This document shows, piece by piece, positions 1 through 6,471 of a stretch of DNA of 9,652 bases. Position numbers and translations under genes: made by a program. The stretch lies in contig CAKWRB010000041.1 of assembly GCA_934845495.1 (NCBI GenBank), forward strand, positions 1 through 9,652, written 5' to 3'. The first letter of the stretch is position 1. Every line of letters starts with the position of its first letter. A model generated the notes under the pieces. That model was not told the origin of the DNA and ran no database searches. It saw only the letters and a list, made by a program, of their open reading frames with translations. This stretch comes from an uncultured bacterium. GTDB taxonomy: Bacteria > Bacillota > Clostridia > Oscillospirales > Ruminococcaceae.

Positions 1-780
1 CTCGCCATAGGCAGTGGCCATATCGATGATGGTGTAGACGCCGTCGATGTAGAAGAAGAAGGACAGCAGGAAGAGGAAGATCTTCTTCTCCTGCCGAGCC
101 CGTGCCAGTGTCCGCCCCAGCCGGGCAAAGCTCTCCCGGATGGCATGGGGACGGCGCTCGACAAAGTGCCGCTGCTCATACCGCCGGAGCAGCGGCAGGG
201 TAAATCCCAGCCACCACAGAGTGGTGATGCCAAAGGCCAGCGCCATGGCAGTCACCATCGAAAGGCCCAGCCCCTCCGCCCCCAGCACCAGCAGCAGGCA
301 GACGGCAAAGGGGATACAGCTGCCGATGTATCCCCAGGCATAGCCCTGGGAGGAGACATGATCCATGCGGTCGGCCTCGGTGATATCCGAAAGCATCGAG
401 TCGTAGAAGATCAGGCTGCCGGAATACCCCACCCGGGCAATGACAAAGATGCCCAGGAACCAGAGCCAGTGGCGGACAAAGCCCAGCCCCACGCAGCCGA
501 GCAGGCCCACCCCCAGAAAGAGCAGGAAGATGGGCTTTTTATATCCCTGGGTGTCGGCAAGGGCGCCGAACACCGGTCCCAGTACCGCCACCAGCAGGGT
601 AGCTGCCGAGGCCGCATAGCCCCAGTAGGCCAGATACTGCACATTGGAAAGCCCGGCCTGTTCCGCCAGAAAGTTGAAGTAGATGGGAATGATGGTGGCA
701 ACCAGCAGGGTGAAGGCCGAGTTGCCCACATCGTAGAGGATCCAGCTGCGCTCCGCCGGGGTGAGTTTCAGTTTGCTCAT
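1..780 (-). CDS. MFS transporter, Atg22/UMF1-like (C-terminus cut by window edge)
   Basis: This is a membrane transporter of the major facilitator superfamily; its substrate cannot be told. The frame starts at ATG 780 and runs off the left edge, so 260 residues are visible and roughly the last 40% is missing. The N-terminal segment YDVGNSAFTLLVATIIP (about residues 16-32) and the loop GALADTQGYKKP (about 72-83, an MFS motif-A-like D-x-x-G-x-K/R loop) match the bacterial Atg22/UMF1-like branch, as does the later FYDSMLSDIT stretch. Several hydrophobic helices alternate with short charged loops, and a basic Arg/Lys-rich central loop (RRYEQRHFVERR) separates the two halves. The start overlaps the stop of the upstream phospholipase-like gene by ATGA, and a GGGGGA ribosome site lies about 7 nt before it, so the two are probably translationally coupled. 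Family assignment is fairly sure, the transported compound is unknown. Confidence 0.85.
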   Translation of the reverse strand, partial: MSKLKLTPAERSWILYDVGNSAFTLLVATIIPIYFNFLAEQAGLSNVQYLAYWGYAASAATLLVAVLGPVFGALADTQGYKKPIFLLFLGVGLLGCVGLGFVRHWLWFLGIFVIARVGYSGSLIFYDSMLSDITEADRMDHVSSQGYAWGYIGSCIPFAVCLLLVLGAEGLGLSMVTAMALAFGITTLWWLGFTLPLLRRYEQRHFVERRPHAIRESFARLGRTLARARQEKKIFLFLLSFFFYIDGVYTIIDMATAYGE

Positions 781-1595
781 GCCGGTTCCCCCTGTTCCGG
801 GCGAGGGTCAAAGGTCCGCCCATAGAGGGGCTCCTCTGCCAGGCCGCTTGCCTCCACCCGGTCAAATCCGGCAATGAGCCGGGCTGCCTGCTCTGCCGCC
901 TGTTCCAGCCGCCGGAGCAGCTCTGCATTGCTCGGCTCGCAGCGGGGTTCCGGCTCGGGCACCATCACCAGCCCACCCAGATTCTCATACTGGCCTGCCA
1001 GACGCAGCGCCGTGAAGATCGCCCACCGCTTCAGCGCCGAAGGCGCCACCAGCAGATCGAGGTAGAAGATCATGCCGCGCAGCGAGTCCAGCACCTGCTC
1101 CACGGTGAGCTCCGGGAAGAAATCGGCAATCACCACCGCATTCTCCTCCGAGGGCACCAGGTGGCCGGTGGTGTGATGGCTGACCGGCTCCAGTCCGTCC
1201 TGGAGCATCAGTGTCCGCTCCAGTTCCGTTTCGATGCGGGTGTGGCTCAGTCCGGTGGCCGCCATCGCCTCTGCCACATAGTCATGGCTGAGGGTGTCCA
1301 GCACAAAGTGACAGAGGAAGCCGTACACATAGGCCCGGTGTGCCACGCTGTCCGGATGGGCCTTCAGCACCCGGGCTGCCCGTTCAAAGAACTCCCGGCC
1401 CGGCCGGTCGTGAAGGCCATGCCCCAGCTGGTTCACCGGATTTTTGGAGAGGGGTTTATAGTAAAAGAAGAGATCCGGCCCGTGCAGGCCGATAGAATAG
1501 AGCTGGGGAGCCTGGGTGATGACTCCCAGGGCAGCAGGCTCCAGCAGCCGGGCTGTCTCCCGCCCCATAGAAAAGTGCGCATATGTTGCTGGCAA
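777..1595 (-). CDS. Zinc-dependent phospholipase C-like protein
   Basis: The 272-residue protein resembles the bacterial zinc-dependent phospholipase C / S1-P1 nuclease fold. Seen directly: the N-terminal MPATYAHFSMG, the H38-G-P-D41 motif, H59 and H62, FLCHFVLDTLSH (H96, D100, H104), then H118-x-x-x-E122. These His/Asp/Glu residues have the spacing expected for a three-zinc site. The start is TTG at 1595. It is preferred over the internal ATG at 1568 because AAAGGAGA lies about 10 nt upstream and the MPxxYxH beginning is typical of these homologues. There is no signal peptide, unlike secreted clostridial PLCs, so the protein is probably cytoplasmic and may not be a toxin-like lipase; the actual substrate is unknown. 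The C-terminal third is helical and rich in Ala/Glu. It is the first gene of a two-gene unit with the MFS transporter, overlapping by ATGA. Confidence 0.8.
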   Translation of the reverse strand: MPATYAHFSMGRETARLLEPAALGVITQAPQLYSIGLHGPDLFFYYKPLSKNPVNQLGHGLHDRPGREFFERAARVLKAHPDSVAHRAYVYGFLCHFVLDTLSHDYVAEAMAATGLSHTRIETELERTLMLQDGLEPVSHHTTGHLVPSEENAVVIADFFPELTVEQVLDSLRGMIFYLDLLVAPSALKRWAIFTALRLAGQYENLGGLVMVPEPEPRCEPSNAELLRRLEQAAEQAARLIAGFDRVEASGLAEEPLYGRTFDPRPEQGEPA

Positions 1596-1614
1596 GGTAA
1601 AACTTCTCCTTTCC

Positions 1615-1668
1615 GGCGGGCAGATCCCGCCCGGAACCTACGGACCCGGCAGCGAAACTGCGGATCCG
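1615..1668 (-). promoter_or_regulatory. Structured 5' leader of the phospholipase-like gene
   Basis: The mRNA between the predicted start of transcription (about 1721) and the TTG codon is about 125 nt long and GC-rich. Two hairpins can be seen on the minus strand. One lies at 1641-1668: an 11-bp stem with one G-U pair and one bulged C, closed by a five-base loop. The other lies at 1615-1631: a perfect 6-bp GGCGGG/CCCGCC stem with a five-base loop, ending only three bases before the AAAGGAGA ribosome site. Neither is followed by a U-run, so they are not terminators. The second could influence ribosome access. I could not match this leader to a riboswitch class from memory. Confidence 0.4.
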
Positions 1669-1727
1669 GGTTTTTCCGTGTCACGGCGCATCGCCACCCA
1701 TAAAATGGTGCACTGCCGCTGCAAGCT

Positions 1728-1756
1728 ATTATAACACTTCTCCCTGATGCCGTCAC
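1728..1756 (-). promoter_or_regulatory. Sigma-A promoter for the phospholipase-like/MFS operon
   Basis: Read on the minus strand, GTGACG (-35, 1751-1756) is followed by a 17-bp spacer and a perfect TATAAT (-10, 1728-1733). Transcription would start near 1721, about 125 nt before the TTG start codon. It lies just downstream of the kdgT terminator, which fits an independent unit. Confidence 0.7.
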
Positions 1757-1788
1757 TCATAGAGCGTAAATTGTATGTAAATTCAAAC

Positions 1789-1819
1789 AAAAAATCCCGA
1801 CCTTTTCAGACCGGGATTT
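1789..1819 (-). terminator. Rho-independent terminator of the SDR-kdgT operon
   Basis: On the minus strand an AAATCCCG/CGGGATTT stem (8 bp, 12-nt loop) runs straight into a T-run. It lies about 60 nt past the kdgT stop codon and separates it from the next promoter. Confidence 0.85.
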
Positions 1820-1879
1820 CGGGCTGTCAGCACAAAGCCATTTGACAAGAGGGGGAGTCGGCTGTGCTGCCGCTGTTTT

Positions 1880-2803
1880 TTACTTTTTGGACGAACGCTT
1901 GGCAACAAAGTTTGCCAGCATGGGGGTGAGGAAGGAGGTCACCAGCACCGAAGCTGCCACCTGTGCAGTGGCGATGGGAGCAATGGCGGCATAAGCCGGG
2001 TCCACTGCAGCCAGTGCGCCGGGGTTGGAGACACCGCTGGCGGCGGTGCTGGAGATCGCAGCACCGGCAACGCCGTTTCCTCCGGTGATCTTGTCCATGA
2101 GGATGGTCACGCCGCCCACCACAAAGACGGTGATCAGGCCCAGCAGGATTCCGGACAGGCCACCCTGGAAGAGCTGCTGAATGGACATTCCGCAGCCCAG
2201 TGCAAAGCCAACCACGATGATGGACGGGGTCACACCGGCCGACAGGGTCTGCTTGAACCACGGGGAGACATTGCCCAGGATAATGCCCAGGATCAGCGGC
2301 AGGATCGAACCGACGATCGAGCCGATGGAGATGCTGGCCAGACCGGCCGAGCTCAGGGCAATCATGGTGACGGTGGGGCCGACGCTCAGCGAAGTGATGG
2401 CCACTGCGCCCTTGACCGCATCGTCATCGTACTGGGATACAATACCCGAATAGAGAGCGTTGTTGGCCACCGATACAGCACTGATGATGGCCAGCGAGGA
2501 AAGCCCCAGGAAGTTATCGTTGAAGAAGAAGGCCACACCCAGGCCCAGCGCCACCGACAGCGCCACCTTGGTGCCGATGATCACGGCTCCGATCTTGATG
2601 GCCTTGGGGGTGCTTTTGATGTCGATGGTGGCGCCCATGAAGAGCAGGAACACACCCACCAGCGCACTGGTGCCCTTTACCATGCCGGTAAAGAAGCCGC
2701 CGATCTGCAGCACCTGGGGCACAAAGGAGTTGAGCACAACACCAATGAGCATTGGCACAACAATGGTATCGCCGGGGAAGCGCTTCATTTTCAGCTTACT
2801 CAT
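1880..2803 (-). CDS. kdgT: 2-keto-3-deoxygluconate permease (KdgT family)
   Basis: This 307-residue inner-membrane protein matches the KdgT family, which imports 2-keto-3-deoxygluconate (KDG), a product of pectin and hexuronate breakdown, by proton symport. Seen in the sequence: an N-terminal PGDTIVVPMLIGVVLN segment corresponding to the PGG..LVPL start of E. coli KdgT, FMGATIDIKST (compare FCMGASIKLS), about ten hydrophobic helices, LSVGPTVTMIALSSAGLAS in the middle, and a Gly/Ala-rich AGAAISSTAASGVSNPGA loop near residue 250. The length is close to the usual 310-330. The ATG start follows a GGGAGGG site. It lies 24 nt downstream of the SDR gene and is clearly in the same operon, with a terminator after it. 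Family is sure; that the substrate is KDG itself is inference, since no KDG kinase or aldolase is in view. Confidence 0.88.
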   Translation of the reverse strand: MSKLKMKRFPGDTIVVPMLIGVVLNSFVPQVLQIGGFFTGMVKGTSALVGVFLLFMGATIDIKSTPKAIKIGAVIIGTKVALSVALGLGVAFFFNDNFLGLSSLAIISAVSVANNALYSGIVSQYDDDAVKGAVAITSLSVGPTVTMIALSSAGLASISIGSIVGSILPLILGIILGNVSPWFKQTLSAGVTPSIIVVGFALGCGMSIQQLFQGGLSGILLGLITVFVVGGVTILMDKITGGNGVAGAAISSTAASGVSNPGALAAVDPAYAAIAPIATAQVAASVLVTSFLTPMLANFVAKRSSKK

Positions 2804-2827
2804 AGCTCTAAAACCCTCCCTGTATGA

Positions 2828-3574
2828 TTAGTCCAGAACGATACCGCCGTCGCAGTCGCCGATTTCGCCGTTTACAAAGCTGGCTGCCTCCGAAGCGAAG
2901 AAGAGAATCATCTGAGCGGGCTCGCTGGGATCTGCTGCACGGCCCAGGGGGATCATGCCGATGACCTTGGCGCTCTTTTCAGCGTCCTCGGACAGGGACT
3001 GGGTCATGGGGGTCACAGTGAAGGACGGGCAGACTGCGTTGCAGGAGATGCCGTACTTGCCGCCCTCCTTGGCGATGGCCTTGGTCAGGCCGTTGACGCC
3101 GGCCTTGGAAGTGGCATAGGCAGCAGTGCCCAGCAGGCCACCGCCGATCTTGCCGGCTACCGACGAAACATTGACGATGCGGCCACCCTTCTTCTCGATG
3201 AAGTAGGGGTAAATGGCCGAGCAGGTGGTGAAGGTGCCGGTGAGGTTGATACGCAGGGTGCGCTCCCACTCCTCATCGGTAAGCTCCTGGAACGGAACCT
3301 TGGAGATGACGCCGCCGCAGTTGATGAGTACATCCACACGCTCGAAGTCGCCCAGGATCTTGGCCATCACGGCGCGGATGTTGTCCTTATCGCCCAGGTC
3401 GATCTTATAAACCGAGCAGTTGCCCAGCTCTGCGGCTGTGGCCTTGGCCTTTTCCTCATTGAGGTCGAGGATCACGGCATGGCCGCCGCCGTTTACAACA
3501 CCGCGTACGATCTCCTTGCCGATGCCCTGTGCACCGCCTGTAACCAGAACTGTTTTTCCTGTGAAGTCAAACAT
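2828..3574 (-). CDS. SDR-family NAD(P)-dependent oxidoreductase, kdgT partner
   Basis: A 248-residue classical short-chain dehydrogenase/reductase. It has the cofactor motif TGGAQGIG (residues 12-19) and an acidic D37 at the end of the second strand, which favours NAD(H). D59 and the catalytic set N110, S138, Y153, K157 (YATSK) follow. The structural NNAG motif is changed to NCGG (85-88). The start at 3574 is chosen because AGGAGG sits 8 nt upstream; the frame stays open to 3682, but that extension crosses a palindrome and has no ribosome site. The gene leads the operon with kdgT and is divergent from a PucR/CdaR regulator. By context it may act on a sugar acid, for instance like KduD (2-dehydro-3-deoxygluconate 5-dehydrogenase) or a gluconate dehydrogenase. 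SDR specificity cannot be read from sequence, and a FabG-like label would fit the motifs equally well. Confidence 0.85.
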   Translation of the reverse strand: MFDFTGKTVLVTGGAQGIGKEIVRGVVNGGGHAVILDLNEEKAKATAAELGNCSVYKIDLGDKDNIRAVMAKILGDFERVDVLINCGGVISKVPFQELTDEEWERTLRINLTGTFTTCSAIYPYFIEKKGGRIVNVSSVAGKIGGGLLGTAAYATSKAGVNGLTKAIAKEGGKYGISCNAVCPSFTVTPMTQSLSEDAEKSAKVIGMIPLGRAADPSEPAQMILFFASEAASFVNGEIGDCDGGIVLD

Positions 3575-3671
3575 GATAAAAGCCTCCTGTATTCCGTTCC
3601 ACCTCATTTCTATGAGGGGAAGTTTCATTTTGATTTTTGATCCTGCCCGGCCGGCAACGGGCAGATTCTGA

Positions 3672-3693
3672 TTGATAAACAATTAACTATCAA
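3672..3693. promoter_or_regulatory. 22-bp near-palindrome, likely operator of the SDR-kdgT operon
   Basis: TTGATA and TATCAA arms enclose ten bases centred on AATT. It lies about 7-28 bp past the predicted start of minus-strand transcription, a typical repressor or roadblock position. The neighbouring PucR/CdaR protein is the obvious candidate to bind it, but this is inference. Confidence 0.5.
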
Positions 3694-3706
3694 CCTTCTG
3701 CCTACG

Positions 3707-3735
3707 ATTATAACATTGCCGGCGGCGAAAAAATA
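3707..3735 (-). promoter_or_regulatory. Promoter of the SDR-kdgT operon (extended -10)
   Basis: On the minus strand TGTTATAAT gives a perfect -10 (3707-3712) with the TGn extension. The -35 position (3730-3735, TATTTT) is poor, as is common for extended -10 promoters or ones that need an activator. The leader is about 125 nt and contains a small hairpin (3602-3617, CCTCAT/ATGAGG) before the ribosome site. Confidence 0.65.
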
Positions 3736-3744
3736 TGGTATCAT
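3716..3744 (+). promoter_or_regulatory. Promoter of the PucR/CdaR-family regulator gene
   Basis: TTGCCG (-35, 3716-3721), a 17-bp spacer and TATCAT (-10, 3739-3744) with a TGn extension. Its -35 lies inside the spacer of the opposing minus-strand promoter, so the two polymerase sites overlap back to back and cannot easily be occupied together. Confidence 0.6.
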
Positions 3745-3745
3745 A

Positions 3746-3772
3746 GCCTAAAAAGCCGCCGCCTTTTTAGGC
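3746..3772. promoter_or_regulatory. Perfect 10-bp inverted repeat at the regulator's transcription start
   Basis: GCCTAAAAAG and CTTTTTAGGC are separated by 7 bp (CCGCCGC). The predicted start of transcription (about 3751) falls in the left arm, so a transcript would lack part of the hairpin. That makes a DNA operator, possibly for autoregulation, more likely than an RNA structure. It is followed by the AAGGAGG ribosome site of the regulator gene. Confidence 0.5.
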
Positions 3773-3795
3773 TGTCAGCACAAGGAGGATTTGCC

Positions 3796-5010
3796 ATGCA
3801 GGAAGCACAGAGATGGAACCTGATCCAGGCCGCCCTGGACGGCGAGGAGCTGGAGCGCCTCACCGATCGGGCCTCCCAATACCTGGGCAGTCCGCTGGTG
3901 GTCGTCTCCCCCACCAGCAGCATCATTGCCCACTCCGTCGCCCTGACTCCGCCGGACGAGACCTGGCTGCACGCGGTGGAACGCGGTTACATCACCCTGG
4001 AATTTGTGGCTACCCTGGCCAGCTGGGACAAGCACAAGGACCCCGGTGCCCGGTACGAGCGCATCACCGTGCGCATCAACGACCGACGGCGACGGTTCTA
4101 TAAGCTGACCTTCCACACCCAGCTGCTGGGCTACCTCAATGTCACCGAACTGGACGAGCACTTCGACCAGGTCAGTGAGGAGGACTACCACTTTGTGGCA
4201 CAGCTCATTGCCAAGGAGGTCTATGCCCGGCTCAAGCGCGAGGACTTTTCCCGGAAGGCCCGGGACGAGGACTTCCTGCAGGAGCTGCTCCACGGCAGCT
4301 TTGTCAACCGCGGCCACTTCATCGACCGGATGCGTCTGAGCGGCTTCGACCCCAGTGCCCAGTACCGGGTGCTGTGCATCGAGCTGGGGGATTTTCTCTC
4401 CTACAATGCCGACGAGGACACCTTCAAGCGGGAGCTGCTGGACCTGCTGCCGGGCAGCACCATGGTGGTGAGCGACCAGGTGCTGGTGATCCTGGCAGCC
4501 GACCGGCTCTTCCTGCCGGAACGGTCTGCCGCCATGCTCCGCAAGCTGGACAGCTACCTCCGCTCTCAGAAGCTCTTCTGCGGCATCAGCGATACCACCA
4601 GCGACCTGTACTACTTCTCCGCCTACCGGGACCAGGCCCTCAGCGCCGCCCGCTACCGCCGGTATCTCATCGACCAGACCCTGGCCTATACCTTTTATGA
4701 CGAGGTAAAGGTGTACGATATCCTGCAGCAGATCCCCCGCAGTGAGCTGATCTACTACTGCAGCCGCCAGGTCTACGAGATCTACCAGTACGACACCGCC
4801 CAGCACACCGACTACATCACCACCCTGCTGGCCTACCTCAAGGCCAACCGCAGCGTCAAGTCCACCGCCGCCTACCTGCATGTACACCGCAATACGGTCA
4901 ACTACCGCATTGCCCGCATCCGGGAGCTGTTCGGCCTGGATCTGGACAGCTTTTCCACCGCCCACCAGATCCTGCTCTCCTGCCAGATGATCCGTCTGCT
5001 CCAGGACTGA
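3796..5010 (+). CDS. PucR/CdaR-family transcriptional regulator
   Basis: A 404-residue DNA-binding regulator. The C-terminal 60 residues (about 343-402), with LLAYLKANRSVKSTAAYL, VHRNTVNYRIARI and an ending rich in Leu, form the PucR-type helix-turn-helix also found in the sugar-diacid regulator CdaR. The middle (about 180-310, beginning LSGFDPSAQYRVLCIEL) resembles the degenerate GGDEF-like domain of CdaR proteins. The N-terminal 150 residues (YLGSPLVVVSPTSSIIAHS onward) look like a GAF/PAS-type sensory fold, without membrane segments, so sensing is cytoplasmic. ATG 3796 follows AAGGAGGA by about 7 nt. The gene is divergent from the SDR-kdgT operon and shares its control region, so it most likely regulates it; CdaR relatives respond to sugar acids such as glycerate or glucarate. 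The ligand here, and whether it activates or represses, are unknown. Confidence 0.88.
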   Translation: MQEAQRWNLIQAALDGEELERLTDRASQYLGSPLVVVSPTSSIIAHSVALTPPDETWLHAVERGYITLEFVATLASWDKHKDPGARYERITVRINDRRRRFYKLTFHTQLLGYLNVTELDEHFDQVSEEDYHFVAQLIAKEVYARLKREDFSRKARDEDFLQELLHGSFVNRGHFIDRMRLSGFDPSAQYRVLCIELGDFLSYNADEDTFKRELLDLLPGSTMVVSDQVLVILAADRLFLPERSAAMLRKLDSYLRSQKLFCGISDTTSDLYYFSAYRDQALSAARYRRYLIDQTLAYTFYDEVKVYDILQQIPRSELIYYCSRQVYEIYQYDTAQHTDYITTLLAYLKANRSVKSTAAYLHVHRNTVNYRIARIRELFGLDLDSFSTAHQILLSCQMIRLLQD

Positions 5011-5012
5011 AT

Positions 5013-5054
5013 CCCCAAAAAATACAGCCTGTGGCCCCTGCCTTTTTGGGGTTT
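5013..5054 (+). terminator. Terminator after the regulator gene
   Basis: CCCCAAAAA (5013-5021) pairs with TTTTTGGGG (5043-5051) across a 21-nt loop that can itself fold a little. It starts 3 nt after the regulator's stop codon. The U-tail is short and merges with the following -35 box, so it may be leaky. Confidence 0.6.
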
Positions 5055-5080
5055 GACGGCGGTGGGAATTTGTGTATAAT
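5053..5080 (+). promoter_or_regulatory. Strong sigma-A promoter for the trkA pair
   Basis: TTGACG (-35, 5053-5058, five of six consensus bases), a 16-bp spacer and a perfect TATAAT (-10, 5075-5080). Transcription would start near 5087, giving a leader of about 70 nt that contains a seven-T run (5103-5109). Confidence 0.8.
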
Positions 5081-5157
5081 GAGATACAGAGGCAGCCTGT
5101 AATTTTTTTGAGATTGTCACTTTGTATGCGGAACAGTTGCTGCCCAGGAGGATGATT

Positions 5158-5784
5158 ATGAATATTTTGATTATCGGCTGCGGCGATACCGGTTCCCAGC
5201 TTGCCAATGTACTGGACGATATGGGCAACCAAGTATCGGTCGTGGACCGCGACCCTGAAACCGCTTCGGAACTTTCGGACTCCTACACAGGAATGTTCAC
5301 CGTGGGTGTTCCCATCGACCAGGATGTCCTGCGCCATGCCGGCATCGAGGGCTGCGATGTGGTCATCGCAGTCACCAAGGACGACAACACCAACCTGATG
5401 GTCGCCCAGCTGGCACGGGATATCTTTGGTGTGCCCAAGGTGATCTCCCGGGTTTCCGATCCCCGGCGGGAAGAAGTATTCAGCAGCTTTGGCCTGAGCA
5501 CCATCTGTCCGACCAATCTCACCGTTGCATCGGTGGTGCCCGCCCTGGATGACCGCCGCCAGCACACCGAAGAACTCTATTTTGGCAGCACCCGCGTCTC
5601 CTTTGAACAGATGGAGATCGACCGCCGGTACCTGGGCGAATATGCCGAGGCCATCGAGCTGCCCCGGGGCATGGTCCTGCTCGGGGTCCTGTCCCAGAGC
5701 GGCAAGCTGCGGCTGCGCGGCGAGGGCATGCAGACCGTCATCGACGAAGGCGATGTCCTGGTGCTGGCCCGTTCCATTGGCTGA
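5158..5784 (+). CDS. trkA: TrkA-family K+ uptake regulatory subunit (RCK), first of two
   Basis: A 208-residue cytoplasmic RCK protein that gates a TrkH/KtrB-type potassium channel upon nucleotide binding. Seen: the Rossmann motif GCGDTG (7-12) in the RCK-N (TrkA-N) domain, acidic D30 at the end of the second strand (VSVVDRD), and the conserved VAVTKDDNTNLMVAQLAR-like helix region. A C-terminal RCK-C (TrkA-C) domain spans about 140-208 and ends with EGDVLVLA. It is about half the length of E. coli TrkA, which carries two such units; here the second unit is the next gene. ATG 5158 is chosen because AGGAGG (5146-5151) lies 6 nt upstream; ATG 5152 abuts it. RCK-C domains of Firmicutes KtrA bind c-di-AMP, so that control is possible but not shown. 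Confidence 0.88.
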   Translation: MNILIIGCGDTGSQLANVLDDMGNQVSVVDRDPETASELSDSYTGMFTVGVPIDQDVLRHAGIEGCDVVIAVTKDDNTNLMVAQLARDIFGVPKVISRVSDPRREEVFSSFGLSTICPTNLTVASVVPALDDRRQHTEELYFGSTRVSFEQMEIDRRYLGEYAEAIELPRGMVLLGVLSQSGKLRLRGEGMQTVIDEGDVLVLARSIG

Positions 5785-5802
5785 TGAGGAGGAGCATTTG
5801 GT

Positions 5803-6462
5803 ATGAATGTTATTGTAGTGGGCGGCGGTAAAGTGGGCTACTATCTGGCAGAGACTCTGCTGGAACACGGCCACAAGCCCTTTGTAATCGAAACCGATAA
5901 GGAAATCTGCCGGAAGATCGCCAACAACCTGGATATTCCGGTCATCAATGGCGACGGCACCACCCCGGAAGCTCTGGAGAGCGCCGGCGTGGAGCACTGC
6001 AAGGCCTTTGTCAGCGTCACCGGCCAGGACCAGGTCAACCTGATCGCCTGCCAGCTGGCCAAAAAGCGGTATGGCGTGGGCCGCACCGTGGCCCGGGTAA
6101 ACAACCCCAAGAACCTCCAGGTGATGAAGCGGCTGGGCGTGGATATTCCCGTATCCAGCACCGACAGCATCGCCCGCCTCATCGAGCGGGAGATCGATGT
6201 GGCCACCATCAAGCGCCTGCTCTCCATCAACCGGGGCGAGGCCACCATCAGCGAAGTGGAGATCCCCAAGAAATACTCCCACGACGGCACCGTTCTGATG
6301 GACTTCAACCTCCCCAACGAGTGTGTCATCGTCTCCATCACCCGGGATGACACCCTGATCATCCCCCGAGGCAACACCCCCATTCTTTCGGGCGATAAGC
6401 TGATTATCATCTGCCGCAACGAGTATCTGCATCAGCTGCTGCATGCCCTGCACATTGAATAG
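5803..6462 (+). CDS. trkA: TrkA-family K+ uptake regulatory subunit (RCK), second of two
   Basis: A 219-residue RCK protein with the nucleotide-binding motif GGGKVG (7-12), acidic E30 (FVIETDKE), the segment INGDGTTPEALESAGV and, near residue 70, VSVTGQDQVNLIACQLAKK, all typical of TrkA-N. The TrkA-C domain occupies about 140-219 (VEIPKKYSHDG, then SGDKLIIICR). It starts 18 nt after the first trkA with AGGAGGAG about 9 nt before its ATG. The two proteins differ enough (D30 versus E30, different C-termini) to be distinct subunits rather than a recent duplication, perhaps forming a mixed ring that stands in for the fused two-unit TrkA of enterobacteria. No TrkH/KtrB membrane gene is present in the window. 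Confidence 0.9.
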   Translation: MNVIVVGGGKVGYYLAETLLEHGHKPFVIETDKEICRKIANNLDIPVINGDGTTPEALESAGVEHCKAFVSVTGQDQVNLIACQLAKKRYGVGRTVARVNNPKNLQVMKRLGVDIPVSSTDSIARLIEREIDVATIKRLLSINRGEATISEVEIPKKYSHDGTVLMDFNLPNECVIVSITRDDTLIIPRGNTPILSGDKLIIICRNEYLHQLLHALHIE

Positions 6463-6471
6463 GAGGCCGCT

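Noticed and set aside
145..825. A 226-codon plus-strand frame opposite the MFS gene.
   Set aside because: Low-complexity Gln/His/Gly-rich shadow; the minus strand encodes a clear transporter with matching family motifs.
1596..1722. The leader considered as a fluoride, ZTP or c-di-GMP riboswitch because of GGCGATG and CGTGAC-like words.
   Set aside because: The rest of the conserved core and pseudoknot positions of these classes could not be found, and the downstream genes do not fit them.
3575..3682. In-frame upstream extension of the kdgT-linked SDR by 36 codons.
   Set aside because: It would cover the 3672-3693 palindrome and a leader hairpin, whereas ATG 3574 has an ideal AGGAGG and begins just before the conserved fold.
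5083..5109. ACAG...CTGT followed by a T-run in the trkA leader, considered as an attenuator.
   Set aside because: The stem is only 4 bp with a 7-nt loop, too weak to stop transcription.
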